DNA of 58,387 bases. It comes from Glaesserella parasuis (GTDB taxonomy: Bacteria; Pseudomonadota; Gammaproteobacteria; Enterobacterales; Pasteurellaceae). Every line of letters starts with the position of its first letter. The first letter of the stretch is position 1. The position numbers and the translations under genes were made by a program. Shown piece after piece: positions 25,274 to 33,480 of the stretch. Location: NCBI RefSeq assembly GCF_002015085.1, contig NZ_MUXW01000006.1, positions 1-58,387 on the forward strand, read 5' to 3'. The notes under the pieces were generated by a model. It searched no databases. It was not told the origin of the DNA and was given only the letters and a program-made list of their open reading frames with translations.

Positions 25274-26464
25274 ATGCAAAAATTAGTCATTTTAGGTTCA
25301 ACAGGCTCTATCGGAAAAAGCACCCTTTCTGTGGTCGATAATAACCCTGAGCAGTATCAAGTTTTCGCTTTAGTTGGCGGAAAAAATGTCGAATTAATTA
25401 CCGAACAATGCCAACAATATCAACCGCGTTTTGTGGCATTAGATGATGAACAGGCAGCTGCAAAATTAAAAGAAAATCTCACCGCTTTAGGATTGAAAAT
25501 CGAAGTTCTCGCAGGGCAAAAAGCGATTTGCGAACTGGCTTCACACCCTGAGGTGGATATGGTGATGGCGGCAATTGTGGGCGCGGCAGGCTTATTACCG
25601 ACGCTCTCAGCGGTGCAAGTAGGCAAAAAAGTCTTGCTGGCAAATAAAGAATCATTGGTCACTTGCGGACAAATTTTTATTGATGAAGCTCGCAAGTCAG
25701 GTGCTAAATTGCTCCCTGTCGATAGTGAACATAACGCCATTTTTCAATCATTGCCGCCAGAAGCACAAGAAAAAGTAGGTTTCTGCCCGCTTGCAGAACT
25801 AGGGGTAAGTAAAATTATTCTCACGGGGTCAGGCGGGCCTTTTCGTACAAAACCATTGAATGAATTTGGTCAAATCACCCCAGCTCAAGCTGTTGCACAC
25901 CCTAATTGGTCTATGGGCAAAAAGATTTCTGTGGACTCAGCTACAATGATGAATAAAGGATTGGAATACATTGAAGCTCGTTGGCTCTTTAATGCCTCTG
26001 CCGACGAAATGGAGATCATCATTCACCCACAATCTATCATTCACTCAATGGTACGTTACATTGACGGTAGCGTCATTGCACAAATGGGCAATCCTGATAT
26101 GCGAACCCCGATTGCTCACACAATGGCATATCCAAACCGTATCTACGCTGGCGTTGCTCCATTAGATTTCTTTAAATTAAAAGAACTCACCTTTATTGAA
26201 CCTGATTTTGCTCGTTACCCTAACTTAAAATTGGCGATAGAGGCTTTTGCCGAGGGACAATATGCTACAACGGCAATGAATGCAGCAAATGAAATTGCAG
26301 TAGAGGCATTTTTAAACGATCAAATCCGTTTTACAGATATTGTCGAAGTTAATCGTCAAGTTGTCGAAAATATTGCCCCTGTTCAAGTTAAAGAAATTGC
26401 CGATGTTCTACATATTGATAAATTGGCAAGAGAGGTGGCGAAGCAGCATATTTTACAATTTTAA
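25274..26464 (+). CDS. dxr: Dxr (IspC), 1-deoxy-D-xylulose-5-phosphate reductoisomerase
   Basis: A 396-residue NADPH-dependent enzyme of the MEP isoprenoid pathway. The nucleotide loop is LGSTGSIGKSTL, followed by LLANKESLVTCG, the metal- and substrate-binding PVDSEHNAIFQ, GSGGPF and WSMGKKISVDSATMMNKGLE. The length is normal. AGGA lies 7 nt before the ATG. ispD and ispF of the same pathway are at 35.6-36.7 kb. The mobile element at 26465 starts directly after the stop codon. Confidence 0.97.
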   Translation: MQKLVILGSTGSIGKSTLSVVDNNPEQYQVFALVGGKNVELITEQCQQYQPRFVALDDEQAAAKLKENLTALGLKIEVLAGQKAICELASHPEVDMVMAAIVGAAGLLPTLSAVQVGKKVLLANKESLVTCGQIFIDEARKSGAKLLPVDSEHNAIFQSLPPEAQEKVGFCPLAELGVSKIILTGSGGPFRTKPLNEFGQITPAQAVAHPNWSMGKKISVDSATMMNKGLEYIEARWLFNASADEMEIIIHPQSIIHSMVRYIDGSVIAQMGNPDMRTPIAHTMAYPNRIYAGVAPLDFFKLKELTFIEPDFARYPNLKLAIEAFAEGQYATTAMNAANEIAVEAFLNDQIRFTDIVEVNRQVVENIAPVQVKEIADVLHIDKLAREVAKQHILQF

Positions 26465-27422
26465 GAGTATTATAGGCAAAAGTGTTGGTTTTAATTATTT
26501 CCCCTAATTATTACCAACTCTTTTTATTCAAAAAACCTTTATAAACATAATGTTATATTTTCTCGTTAATCCTTTATGAACCGATAATTTCTGCCTCAGG
26601 TCTTTAAATAATCCTTCCAACCTATTTGTTGTTTTTTTCTATATTTAAGTGAGCATATTCTTCAAAGGTGAATAAATATTTCATACAGTATTTTAAACTA
26701 GCATAAGCCCCTCTTACATTATGGTGTTTATAAGGAAAATATCCTTTCTCATTGGGATATTCAGACCGTTCATTTAAAAACTCTTTATGTTTTAAATACC
26801 ATTGGTGTAATCTTAAATAAAATTCATTTTTGAGGCTTTCTTTTAGCCTTTTTTACGAAGTATGTTCAATGCGAGTTTGTAATAGAAGTCTTTTTCTGTT
26901 TTGATGACACGGTGATAAACGACTTTTTTAGCTCGTGTATCCATTAAAACTAATACACCAAATTCACGACCGAAGAAGGTTACATCTGCAATAATATTTA
27001 TATAAGTTTGTTGTAATAGAATAAATTCAGCTTTAGAGGACTTTTCAATATAACGTTGAATAGTTCTAATGGAACAGTGATATTTTTCGGCTAATTGTTT
27101 ATAGGTTTGTTTTCCTATTGTGTAATCAGTCCAAATATCTATTGGATTTAATTTCTTTGTGAAAGAAAAAGTTTTATGACAGGACGAACAAAAGTATCTC
27201 TGAATATTATTTTTCTTTCCATACTTTTGGATATTGTGCTTAAGGCAAAAAGGACAGTTTTTTGTTCATATTTCAAAAAGTGGGCTCAAAGCCTTGTACT
27301 AGAAGGCTTTGAGCCACTTTTTACCAACACTTTTGTCTACTATGCCAAAATAAACATTAGCAACAATTTTGTCCACTTGGCATAGTTTTTGACGAATCAG
27401 CAACTATTTTGACTACTATGCC
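26465..27422 (-). mobile_element. Decayed insertion sequence with terminal repeats
   Basis: The left end reads TATAGGCAAAAGTGTTGG and the right end at 27346 reads CCAACACTTTTGTCTACTAT, inverted copies of one terminal sequence. Just inside the right end is the inverted pair AAAGCCTTGTACTAGAAGGC. At 27347-27422 two additional ends of a related element are appended, the same arrangement as at 16019-16088. The element fills the whole dxr to yccT-like gap and carries a broken transposase on the minus strand. Confidence 0.8.
26540..27269 (-). pseudogene. Transposase with zinc ribbon, HTH and DDE core, frameshifted
   Basis: A continuous stretch (27256 to 26843) encodes a zinc ribbon CPFC...CSSC, a helix-turn-helix (QLAEKYHCSIRTIQRYI) and a DDE segment IIADVTFFGREFGVLVLMDT, then stops. 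The start codon is out of frame with it. The rest continues in another frame (YFPYKHHNVRGAYASLKYCM) with more stops. The layout resembles zinc-binding IS256-like or IS1249-like transposases; I cannot fix the family. Confidence 0.75.
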
Positions 27423-27437
27423 GGTTTTCTTCGTAGA

Positions 27438-28079
27438 TTACTGTTTTTTAGCCCAATCTAAGAAACGTTTTTGTGTTTCTTTGTCTGCTTGTTGGAACCA
27501 GTATTGAAGTTGTTGTTCTGTGACATTTTCTCCTTGCACAACAATTTTCCCCTTATTAACTTTATTGGTATTATTTGCCATTGTTATTGGCATAGTTGAT
27601 AATGCAAATTTTTGTACAGCAGCAACACCTTCACCAATATTGTAGTTTGCCAAGTTATTGATAATATTTGAATTAGGCATAAAACCTTCTCCTTTTAGGA
27701 AATCTTGCTTATATGTTAGCTTTTTTCCTGAAACAGTTTCAATTTTGAAACTGGGTGATTTCTTAAATTGTGCTATATCAAATTCACTATTTAAACTAGG
27801 TGCAAGGATTTTAATATCTTCAGTGCTTCCTTCAAAAGTGAGAATAATAGGTTGAGACTCAAAAAAGGCACTATCAGAACCAGACTGATAGATACTGGAT
27901 ATTTCTACTACAACTTGGTGTAGATTGGTATCATTTACCTGTAAATTAGTATTTCTTCTTACTTTTTGTCCATCAAAAGCAAGAAAAGTTACATTTGAAG
28001 AACCCGTGATTGTACCTGCAAATGCCGTTGTTCCAGCGATAAGAGCTGTCATTGCAAGGGCAATTTTACCTAATTTCAT
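27438..28079 (-). CDS. YccT/CsgI-like secreted protein (DUF2057, UPF0319)
   Basis: A 213-residue protein with a clear signal peptide (IALAMTALIAGTTAFA-G) and DUF2057 features: a strand-rich N-terminal part with NVTFLAFDGQKV and the C-terminal amphipathic LQYWFQQADKETQKRFLDWA. The E. coli relative YccT/CsgI restrains curli assembly. No curli genes are here, so the periplasmic role in this organism is unknown. AGGAGATTATG gives a strong ribosome site. The insertion-sequence relic ends 16 nt past its stop. Confidence 0.82.
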   Translation of the reverse strand: MKLGKIALAMTALIAGTTAFAGTITGSSNVTFLAFDGQKVRRNTNLQVNDTNLHQVVVEISSIYQSGSDSAFFESQPIILTFEGSTEDIKILAPSLNSEFDIAQFKKSPSFKIETVSGKKLTYKQDFLKGEGFMPNSNIINNLANYNIGEGVAAVQKFALSTMPITMANNTNKVNKGKIVVQGENVTEQQLQYWFQQADKETQKRFLDWAKKQ

Positions 28080-28167
28080 AACATAATCTCCTAAAAGGGT
28101 ATAAGGGTAAAAAACTGCTATATCCTATGCTAAATTTGTGTAAATAGAAAGGGCGAAGTTTCAATCA

Positions 28168-28197
28168 TTGTCGATTTTTTATTGGAATTATGATAAT
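28168..28197 (+). promoter_or_regulatory. Putative corC-lnt promoter
   Basis: TTGTCG (28168) and GATAAT (28192) are spaced by 18 nt in the divergent gap upstream of corC. Confidence 0.4.
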
Positions 28198-28230
28198 TTC
28201 CCCCTGCTTAACTTATAACGAGAAAATAAA

Positions 28231-29115
28231 ATGAGTGATGAACAACATAGCGTAACTACGCAAGATAATAAGTCCTTTTTAAAGTCGCTATTTGGTGGCT
28301 TATTTCAACAAGAGCCAAAAAATCGTGAAGATTTGGTCGAAGTGATCCGTGATTCTGCTGAGAATGAGCTAATTGATACGGATACTAAAGAGATGATTGA
28401 GGGGGTAATGGAAATTTCCTCTCTGCGAGTGCGAGATATTATGATTCCTCGTCCACAAATTGTATTTATTGATGCCGATCAGCCATTAGAGGCTTGTGTT
28501 GATGTGATTATTGAATCGGCACACTCTCGCTTTCCTGTGGTACGTGGCGGTAAAGATACCATTGAAGGTATTTTGCTGGCAAAAGATCTGCTCAAATACC
28601 TACGTTCCGATTCGGAGCCATTCAATATGGCAGAAATTCTACGCCCAGCCGTGATTGTCCCTGAAAGCAAGCGGGTAGATCGTATGTTAAAAGAGTTCCG
28701 TTCCGAACGTTTTCATATGGCTATTGTAGTTGATGAATTTGGAGCGGTTTCGGGTTTGGTGACCATTGAAGATATTCTTGAGCAGATTGTTGGGGACATT
28801 GAAGATGAATTTGATGAAGAAGAAATCGAACCTATTCGTCAGCTTTCTCAACACACCTACGCTGTGTTAGCCTTAACAGATATTGAACGTTTTAATCAGC
28901 AATTTGCAATTGAATTTGATGATGAAGAAGTGGATACCGTCGGCGGCTTAGTAATGCAAGCCTTTGGGTATTTACCAAAACGAGGCGAAGAAATCGAATT
29001 AGGCGGAATGATGTTTAAAGTCACCTCTGCCGACAGTCGTCGTTTAATCCAACTGCGAGTGACTGTCAGTGATGAACAATTAGCGTTAATGCAACAAGAG
29101 AAACAAGACGAATGA
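28231..29115 (+). CDS. corC: CorC, CBS-domain transporter-associated protein
   Basis: A 294-residue soluble protein with the CorC N-terminus (EMIEGVMEISSLRVRDIMIP), a CBS pair (about residues 65-200; RFPVVRGGKDTIEGILLAKD, HMAIVVDEFGAVSGLVTIED) and a C-terminal CorC_HlyC transporter-associated domain (EVDTVGGLVMQAFGYLPKRG). E. coli CorC (YbeX) is linked to Mg/Co efflux and ribosome homeostasis. It overlaps lnt by 4 nt, as in E. coli. Confidence 0.94.
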   Translation: MSDEQHSVTTQDNKSFLKSLFGGLFQQEPKNREDLVEVIRDSAENELIDTDTKEMIEGVMEISSLRVRDIMIPRPQIVFIDADQPLEACVDVIIESAHSRFPVVRGGKDTIEGILLAKDLLKYLRSDSEPFNMAEILRPAVIVPESKRVDRMLKEFRSERFHMAIVVDEFGAVSGLVTIEDILEQIVGDIEDEFDEEEIEPIRQLSQHTYAVLALTDIERFNQQFAIEFDDEEVDTVGGLVMQAFGYLPKRGEEIELGGMMFKVTSADSRRLIQLRVTVSDEQLALMQQEKQDE

Positions 29116-30650
29116 GAGCTGTAAAAAAATCGTCATTTTTAACCGCTTGTGCGGTCGCCTTAGTTTCAAGCGGAATAGGAACCCTAGCTTATTCCCCTTT
29201 CGACTATTGGTTTATCATCTTCTTATCTGCAAGCGGTCTGATTTGGCTTGCTACACACAACAATAAGAAAATCGCCCTATGGGGAACATTCCTCTGGGCA
29301 GTAAGCTATTTTTGTATTGGGGTAAACTGGGTTCACGTCAGTATGATCCAGTTTGGTGGTGTACCTGAAATTGTCAGCTATATTGCTGTCCTGTTACTCT
29401 CAGCTTATCTGGCTCTCTATTTTGGCTTATTCGCTTATCTGGTACAACGGTTTAAACTGGCTAATCCTTGGCTGCTTGCAGTCATATTCACCGCTGCTGA
29501 ATATCTACGGGGCGTTGTTTTTACAGGTTTCCCGTGGCTACAATTTGGTTATAGTCAAATTGACAGCCCGTTTGCAGGAATTGCACCGATTTTAGGTGTA
29601 GAGGGGTTGAGCTTTTTTGTAATCGTTATCAGTGGTTATCTTGTAGCGATCTGCCGTGATCTCGCAAAAAAAGCTTCATTTCCAACCGCTTCCTGTGCAA
29701 CTTTAGTTAGTCTATTGGCCCTTGCCTTTGGTTCACAATTTATTCGTTTTGTTGAAATCGATGAACAACAACCGCCAACAACAATGGCACTGGTACAAGG
29801 TAATATCGAGCAGAAAATGAAATGGGATCCAGCCCATTTTAACTACACCGTAAGAACCTATCAGCAACTGATATTACCGTTACTTGGTAAATATCAGGTA
29901 ATCGTTTTGCCTGAGTCGGCAATTCCTGCTGTAGAAGCTCAAATTGAACCTTTACTACAACAGTTACAAACCGTTGGGGCTAAAACAGGCAGTGAAATTA
30001 TTATTGGTACGCTACACCAAACGCCAAAAGATATATTTAACAGTGCCACCGTACTAGGCAATCCGCAGCAACCCTACTCGCTCGAACAATCGCCTCGTTA
30101 CAATAAACATCACCTTGTCCCTTTTGGCGAATATGTTCCCTTTGGCAATTTGCTAGATTGGATGAGGGAAGTCTTTGTTTTACCTATAAATTTATCGCAA
30201 GGGACATTTATCCAGTCGCCACTACAAGCGGCTAACAGAGCCTTTAATTTAGCGATTTGCTACGAAATTATCTTCACCGATCAAGTTCAGCAAAATCAAA
30301 AAGCTCACCAAGCCGATTATCTTCTCACGATTTCCAACGATGCGTGGTTTGGCACGAGTATAGGTCCTTGGCAACATTTTCAAATGGCAAGAATGCGAGC
30401 TTTAGAGCTAGGCAAACCGCTAATTCGTGCGACAAACACAGGCATTACCGCTTTTGTCGATGCCTACGGCAAAGTCACCGCCCAAGCTCCACAATTTGAA
30501 GCCACAGCCTTAACTGCCAGCGTGCCTGCAATGAAAGGGCAAACGCTGTTTGCTCAATATGGTAATAGCTTGCTGTATGTACTGTGTGTACTGTTATTAC
30601 TATTAGGGGCAGTGATGAGAAAAGTGAGAGTAAATACTTTCAATTTGTAA
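29112..30650 (+). CDS. lnt: Lnt, apolipoprotein N-acyltransferase
   Basis: A 512-residue inner-membrane enzyme. About six membrane helices come first, then a nitrilase domain with the catalytic triad Glu in VLPESAIPA, Lys in RYNKHHLVPFGEYVPF and Cys in LAICYEIIF. It adds the third acyl chain to lipoproteins such as LpoA, DolP and BamE encoded nearby. A final C-terminal helix is at about 485-505. Confidence 0.95.
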   Translation: MRAVKKSSFLTACAVALVSSGIGTLAYSPFDYWFIIFLSASGLIWLATHNNKKIALWGTFLWAVSYFCIGVNWVHVSMIQFGGVPEIVSYIAVLLLSAYLALYFGLFAYLVQRFKLANPWLLAVIFTAAEYLRGVVFTGFPWLQFGYSQIDSPFAGIAPILGVEGLSFFVIVISGYLVAICRDLAKKASFPTASCATLVSLLALAFGSQFIRFVEIDEQQPPTTMALVQGNIEQKMKWDPAHFNYTVRTYQQLILPLLGKYQVIVLPESAIPAVEAQIEPLLQQLQTVGAKTGSEIIIGTLHQTPKDIFNSATVLGNPQQPYSLEQSPRYNKHHLVPFGEYVPFGNLLDWMREVFVLPINLSQGTFIQSPLQAANRAFNLAICYEIIFTDQVQQNQKAHQADYLLTISNDAWFGTSIGPWQHFQMARMRALELGKPLIRATNTGITAFVDAYGKVTAQAPQFEATALTASVPAMKGQTLFAQYGNSLLYVLCVLLLLLGAVMRKVRVNTFNL

Positions 30651-30688
30651 ACATTGGTCTAAATTTTAATCAATCAAACTATTTTTAT

Positions 30689-30715
30689 GAACTTTAAAGA
30701 AATATCGCACACTAA
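30689..30715 (+). promoter_or_regulatory. Probable sigma-E promoter of rpoE
   Basis: GAACTT at 30689-30694 and ACTAA at 30711-30715 are separated by 16 nt. This fits the sigma-E consensus (GGAACTT, 15-16 nt, TCTRA) with minor deviations, about 57 nt upstream of the rpoE ATG. It implies autoregulation. Confidence 0.6.
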
Positions 30716-30771
30716 CAAGCGTGCATTCAAGAAAAATAAAAACAGCGTAGAAGTTAGGAGAACGCAAAACG

Positions 30772-31341
30772 ATGAGTGAGCAAAGAGCCGATCAAGAATT
30801 GGTTGAGCTTGCACAAAATGGTGATAAGAAAGCGTTTAATTTACTCGTCGTGCGTTACCAAAATAGAGTAGCTGGGTTGCTTACTCGCTATATCGCAAGA
30901 GACGATATTCCAGATATTGTGCAAGAAACTTTTATTAAAGCCTATCGTTCATTAAATGCTTTCCGTGGGGAGAGTGCTTTTTATACTTGGCTTTATCGAA
31001 TTGCTGTAAATACGGCAAAAAACCATTTAACCGCCTTAGGTAGACGACCACCGAAAGAAGATATTTTAGCTGAAGATGCAGAAGTTTATGATGGTGGGGT
31101 GCAGTTGCGTGAGGCTGATACACCAGAAAATTTGGTGTTGTCTGAAGAATTAAAACGTGTCGTGTTTGACACAATTGAAAACCTACCTGATGAGCTTAAA
31201 ACGGCAATAACGTTGCGTGAGCTTGAAGGGCTGAGTTATGAAGAAATTGCAGAAGCAATGCAATGTCCTGTAGGTACGGTTCGTTCCCGAATTTTTAGAG
31301 CAAGGGGAGCGATTGATGCCAAAATCAATCCGCTTTTGTAG
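30772..31341 (+). CDS. rpoE: RpoE, extracytoplasmic-stress sigma factor sigma-E
   Basis: A 189-residue ECF sigma factor. Region 2 is VQETFIKAYRSLNAFRGESA and region 4 is LSYEEIAEAMQCPVGTVRSR. It directs the response to misfolded outer-membrane proteins. AGGAGA precedes the ATG. It is followed by its anti-sigma gene 27 nt later. Confidence 0.97.
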   Translation: MSEQRADQELVELAQNGDKKAFNLLVVRYQNRVAGLLTRYIARDDIPDIVQETFIKAYRSLNAFRGESAFYTWLYRIAVNTAKNHLTALGRRPPKEDILAEDAEVYDGGVQLREADTPENLVLSEELKRVVFDTIENLPDELKTAITLRELEGLSYEEIAEAMQCPVGTVRSRIFRARGAIDAKINPLL

Positions 31342-31368
31342 CAGAATTAAAATACTTTGGAGTTATCT

Positions 31369-31998
31369 ATGCAACATAAAGAAACACTTTCCGCCTATAT
31401 GGACGGACATAAAGAAAGCGGTGATTTCGCTGAAACTTTATGCAATAGTGCTGAGTTACAAAAAACGTGGGCGAACTACCATACTATTCGTAGCGTGATG
31501 CGAGGTGAAGAGCAGATTTTGGGTAGTGATTTCTCCGCAAAAATGGCTGCGTTGCTCGAAAATGAGGAGATTGAGGCGGTGGCTGAAGCTCAACAAAGTG
31601 AGAAACCAAGAGGTATGTTACTCAAATTGAAACGCTGGGCAACACCGTTAATGCAGGCGGGGATTGCAGCTTCTGTCTGCTTGGTAGCCGTTTGGGGTGT
31701 GAATATGATGAACAGCAGTGAGGAAGTGGCTCAAGCGGAGCAACCTGTATTGCAAACCTTGCCTTTCTCAAATTCTGTACAGCAAGTAAGCTATAATGCG
31801 CCAGCCAAAGATCAGCCGACAGCTGAACAGTTGGAGTATCAGCAACGCCGTATTAATGTGCTGTTGCAAAATCACGAGTTACAACGTCGTACTAGTGCAG
31901 GAAATGTGACTTTAACGGAAGATGAGAAACAAAAAGCACAAAACTCTTCTATTCAAGTGCCATTACAGCCACAAGCACAACCGCAAAATAATCAGTAA
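31369..31998 (+). CDS. rseA: RseA-type anti-sigma-E factor (MclA of Haemophilus)
   Basis: A 209-residue single-pass inner-membrane protein. The cytoplasmic N-terminal anti-sigma domain is about residues 1-90 (ETLSAYMDGHKESGDFAETL). One membrane helix is at about 98-117 (AGIAASVCLVAVWGVNMM), and the periplasmic tail is Gln-rich. It should hold RpoE until regulated proteolysis. ATG at 31369 is preceded by TTGGAG. An in-frame TTG four codons upstream is part of that site. rseB and rseC do not follow. Confidence 0.93.
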   Translation: MQHKETLSAYMDGHKESGDFAETLCNSAELQKTWANYHTIRSVMRGEEQILGSDFSAKMAALLENEEIEAVAEAQQSEKPRGMLLKLKRWATPLMQAGIAASVCLVAVWGVNMMNSSEEVAQAEQPVLQTLPFSNSVQQVSYNAPAKDQPTAEQLEYQQRRINVLLQNHELQRRTSAGNVTLTEDEKQKAQNSSIQVPLQPQAQPQNNQ

Positions 31999-32012
31999 CT
32001 TCTTATCACTCT

Positions 32013-32042
32013 GGGGGCGTTTTAAACGCCCCTCCATTTTTT
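32013..32042 (+). terminator. Terminator of rpoE-rseA
   Basis: GGGGCGT and ACGCCCC form a strong stem with a TTTAA loop, followed by TCCATTTTTTAT. It ends only 8 nt before the next start codon. Confidence 0.85.
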
Positions 32043-32050
32043 ATATACCT

Positions 32051-32881
32051 ATGGAAAACGAAATTGAACTTAAAATAATGCTACTGCCTGAAAATATTCC
32101 GGTGTTAAAGCAGTGGATAAATGCTCAACCTATCTTAGAACAAGGAAAAGAGCTGTTAGGAAATACCTATTATGATAGCCCCGCTCTCTTTTTTGCGAAC
32201 AACAAAATGGGATTACGGGTTCGTCATCAAAATCAGCAATATGAATTAACCCTTAAAATGAAAGGCGAAATTGTAGGTGGATTGCATATTCGCCCTGAAT
32301 ATAATCTAGCATTGCCTGATGCTAAGCCAGATTTTAAGCGGTTAGTTTCTCACTTTAATTTACCCTTTCCGCAAGCAGATTTATTAGACAGTCAATTACA
32401 GCCAACCTTTAGCACCGATTTTGTGCGAGAGAAATGGTTGATTACAACGCCGACGGCTCAAATTGAAATTGCTCTCGATCAAGGCAAAGTGAAAAATCCT
32501 TTTGGGGAAGAAGCCATTTGTGAAGTGGAGTTTGAATTAAAACAGGGAATGCTAGCGGATTTAATTGCATTTTTAGACACATTGCCTAAACAAGATGGAA
32601 TGTGGTTTAGTAGCTTGAGTAAAGCCCAGCGAGGCTATTTGGTCGGACAGCCTGAGCAGATTGCAAAAGAGATCGATAAACTTACCGCTTGTGATATAGC
32701 ACAATTATCAGAAAAAGCCCGTTATCAGTTAGAGCAACAGTTGGTGGACTTTTGGCGACTAACTCAATCTCCGAAATTAGCCGAAAAATTAGCGACGCTA
32801 TATCCTCAGCAAGCAATGGAATATTTTACAGGGCGGGAGTACTTCAAGAGGAATTTGGAAAAGTTGAATGTTTGGATTTAA
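32051..32881 (+). CDS. CYTH-domain protein (YgiF-like triphosphatase)
   Basis: A 276-residue protein beginning with the CYTH signature ENEIELKIML (E-x-E-x-K). Further conserved basic and acidic strand residues follow (LRVRHQNQQYELTLK, IEIALDQGKVKNPFGEEAIC, EVEFELK). E. coli YgiF is an inorganic triphosphatase with a CYTH plus a CHAD domain and about 430 residues. Here only about 75 residues follow the CYTH fold, so a full CHAD is absent. Start ATG at 32051 is set by the motif. The frame opens earlier inside rseA. Confidence 0.85.
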   Translation: MENEIELKIMLLPENIPVLKQWINAQPILEQGKELLGNTYYDSPALFFANNKMGLRVRHQNQQYELTLKMKGEIVGGLHIRPEYNLALPDAKPDFKRLVSHFNLPFPQADLLDSQLQPTFSTDFVREKWLITTPTAQIEIALDQGKVKNPFGEEAICEVEFELKQGMLADLIAFLDTLPKQDGMWFSSLSKAQRGYLVGQPEQIAKEIDKLTACDIAQLSEKARYQLEQQLVDFWRLTQSPKLAEKLATLYPQQAMEYFTGREYFKRNLEKLNVWI

Positions 32882-32939
32882 AAATGGCTATATAATTCTA
32901 ATAATCTTCCTCTTATAGTAAGTAGGAGAGTAAATAATT

Positions 32940-33325
32940 GGCATAGTAGACAAAAAGTGTTGGTTTTAAAATTATTTTTCTAATTACCGCTAATTTTTTA
33001 TTTAAAAAAAGTCATTATAAACATAATCTTATGCATTTTAGTTAATCTATTATGAACGATAATTTCTGTTTCAGTTCTTTAAATAATTTTTTAGCTATTT
33101 GTTGTTTCTATATTTAAATGAGAATGTTCGGCAGATGTACATAAATATTTCATATAATAATTTAAACTGGCATAGGCCTCTTATATTACGGTGTTTTAAG
33201 GAAAACTCTCTTTTCCATTGGCGGATATCCAGACTGTTCATCTAAAAATTCTTTCTGTTTTAAATAACAGTTATGTAATCTTAAAATAAAATTCGCTTTT
33301 GTAGTTTATTTTAGTATTTTTTGTC
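32940..33325 (-). mobile_element. Insertion-sequence 3' fragment, heavily degraded
   Basis: Starts GGCATAGTAGACAAAAAGTG like the other copies and continues with recognisable pieces of the transposase 3' half (complement of the FPYKHHN and LNIEK regions) riddled with indels. Then similarity fades. It occupies most of the 600-nt gap between the CYTH gene and pckA. The remainder (33326-33480) holds only a possible pckA terminator. Confidence 0.7.
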
Positions 33326-33396
33326 ATGATTTTTATGTTGTAACCTGCTTGTTATTGTTTACTGTATCAGGTTTATCTATTACATCGAAATAAACC

Positions 33397-33429
33397 AGGG
33401 CTGAGTCAGGAAATACCATCACCAGCCCT
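33397..33429 (-). terminator. Possible terminator of pckA
   Basis: On the minus strand AGGGCTG and CAGCCCT pair across an 18-nt loop, followed by GGTTTATTTC. The tail is poor in T. Confidence 0.4.
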
Positions 33430-33480
33430 TTTACATTCATTTTTTATAACATAGGATATTAACTCCTACGTATAAAGCAG

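Noticed and set aside
27176..27385. 69-codon plus-strand ORF beside the yccT-like gene
   Set aside because: It is antisense to the insertion-sequence transposase relic and runs through the element's terminal repeat.
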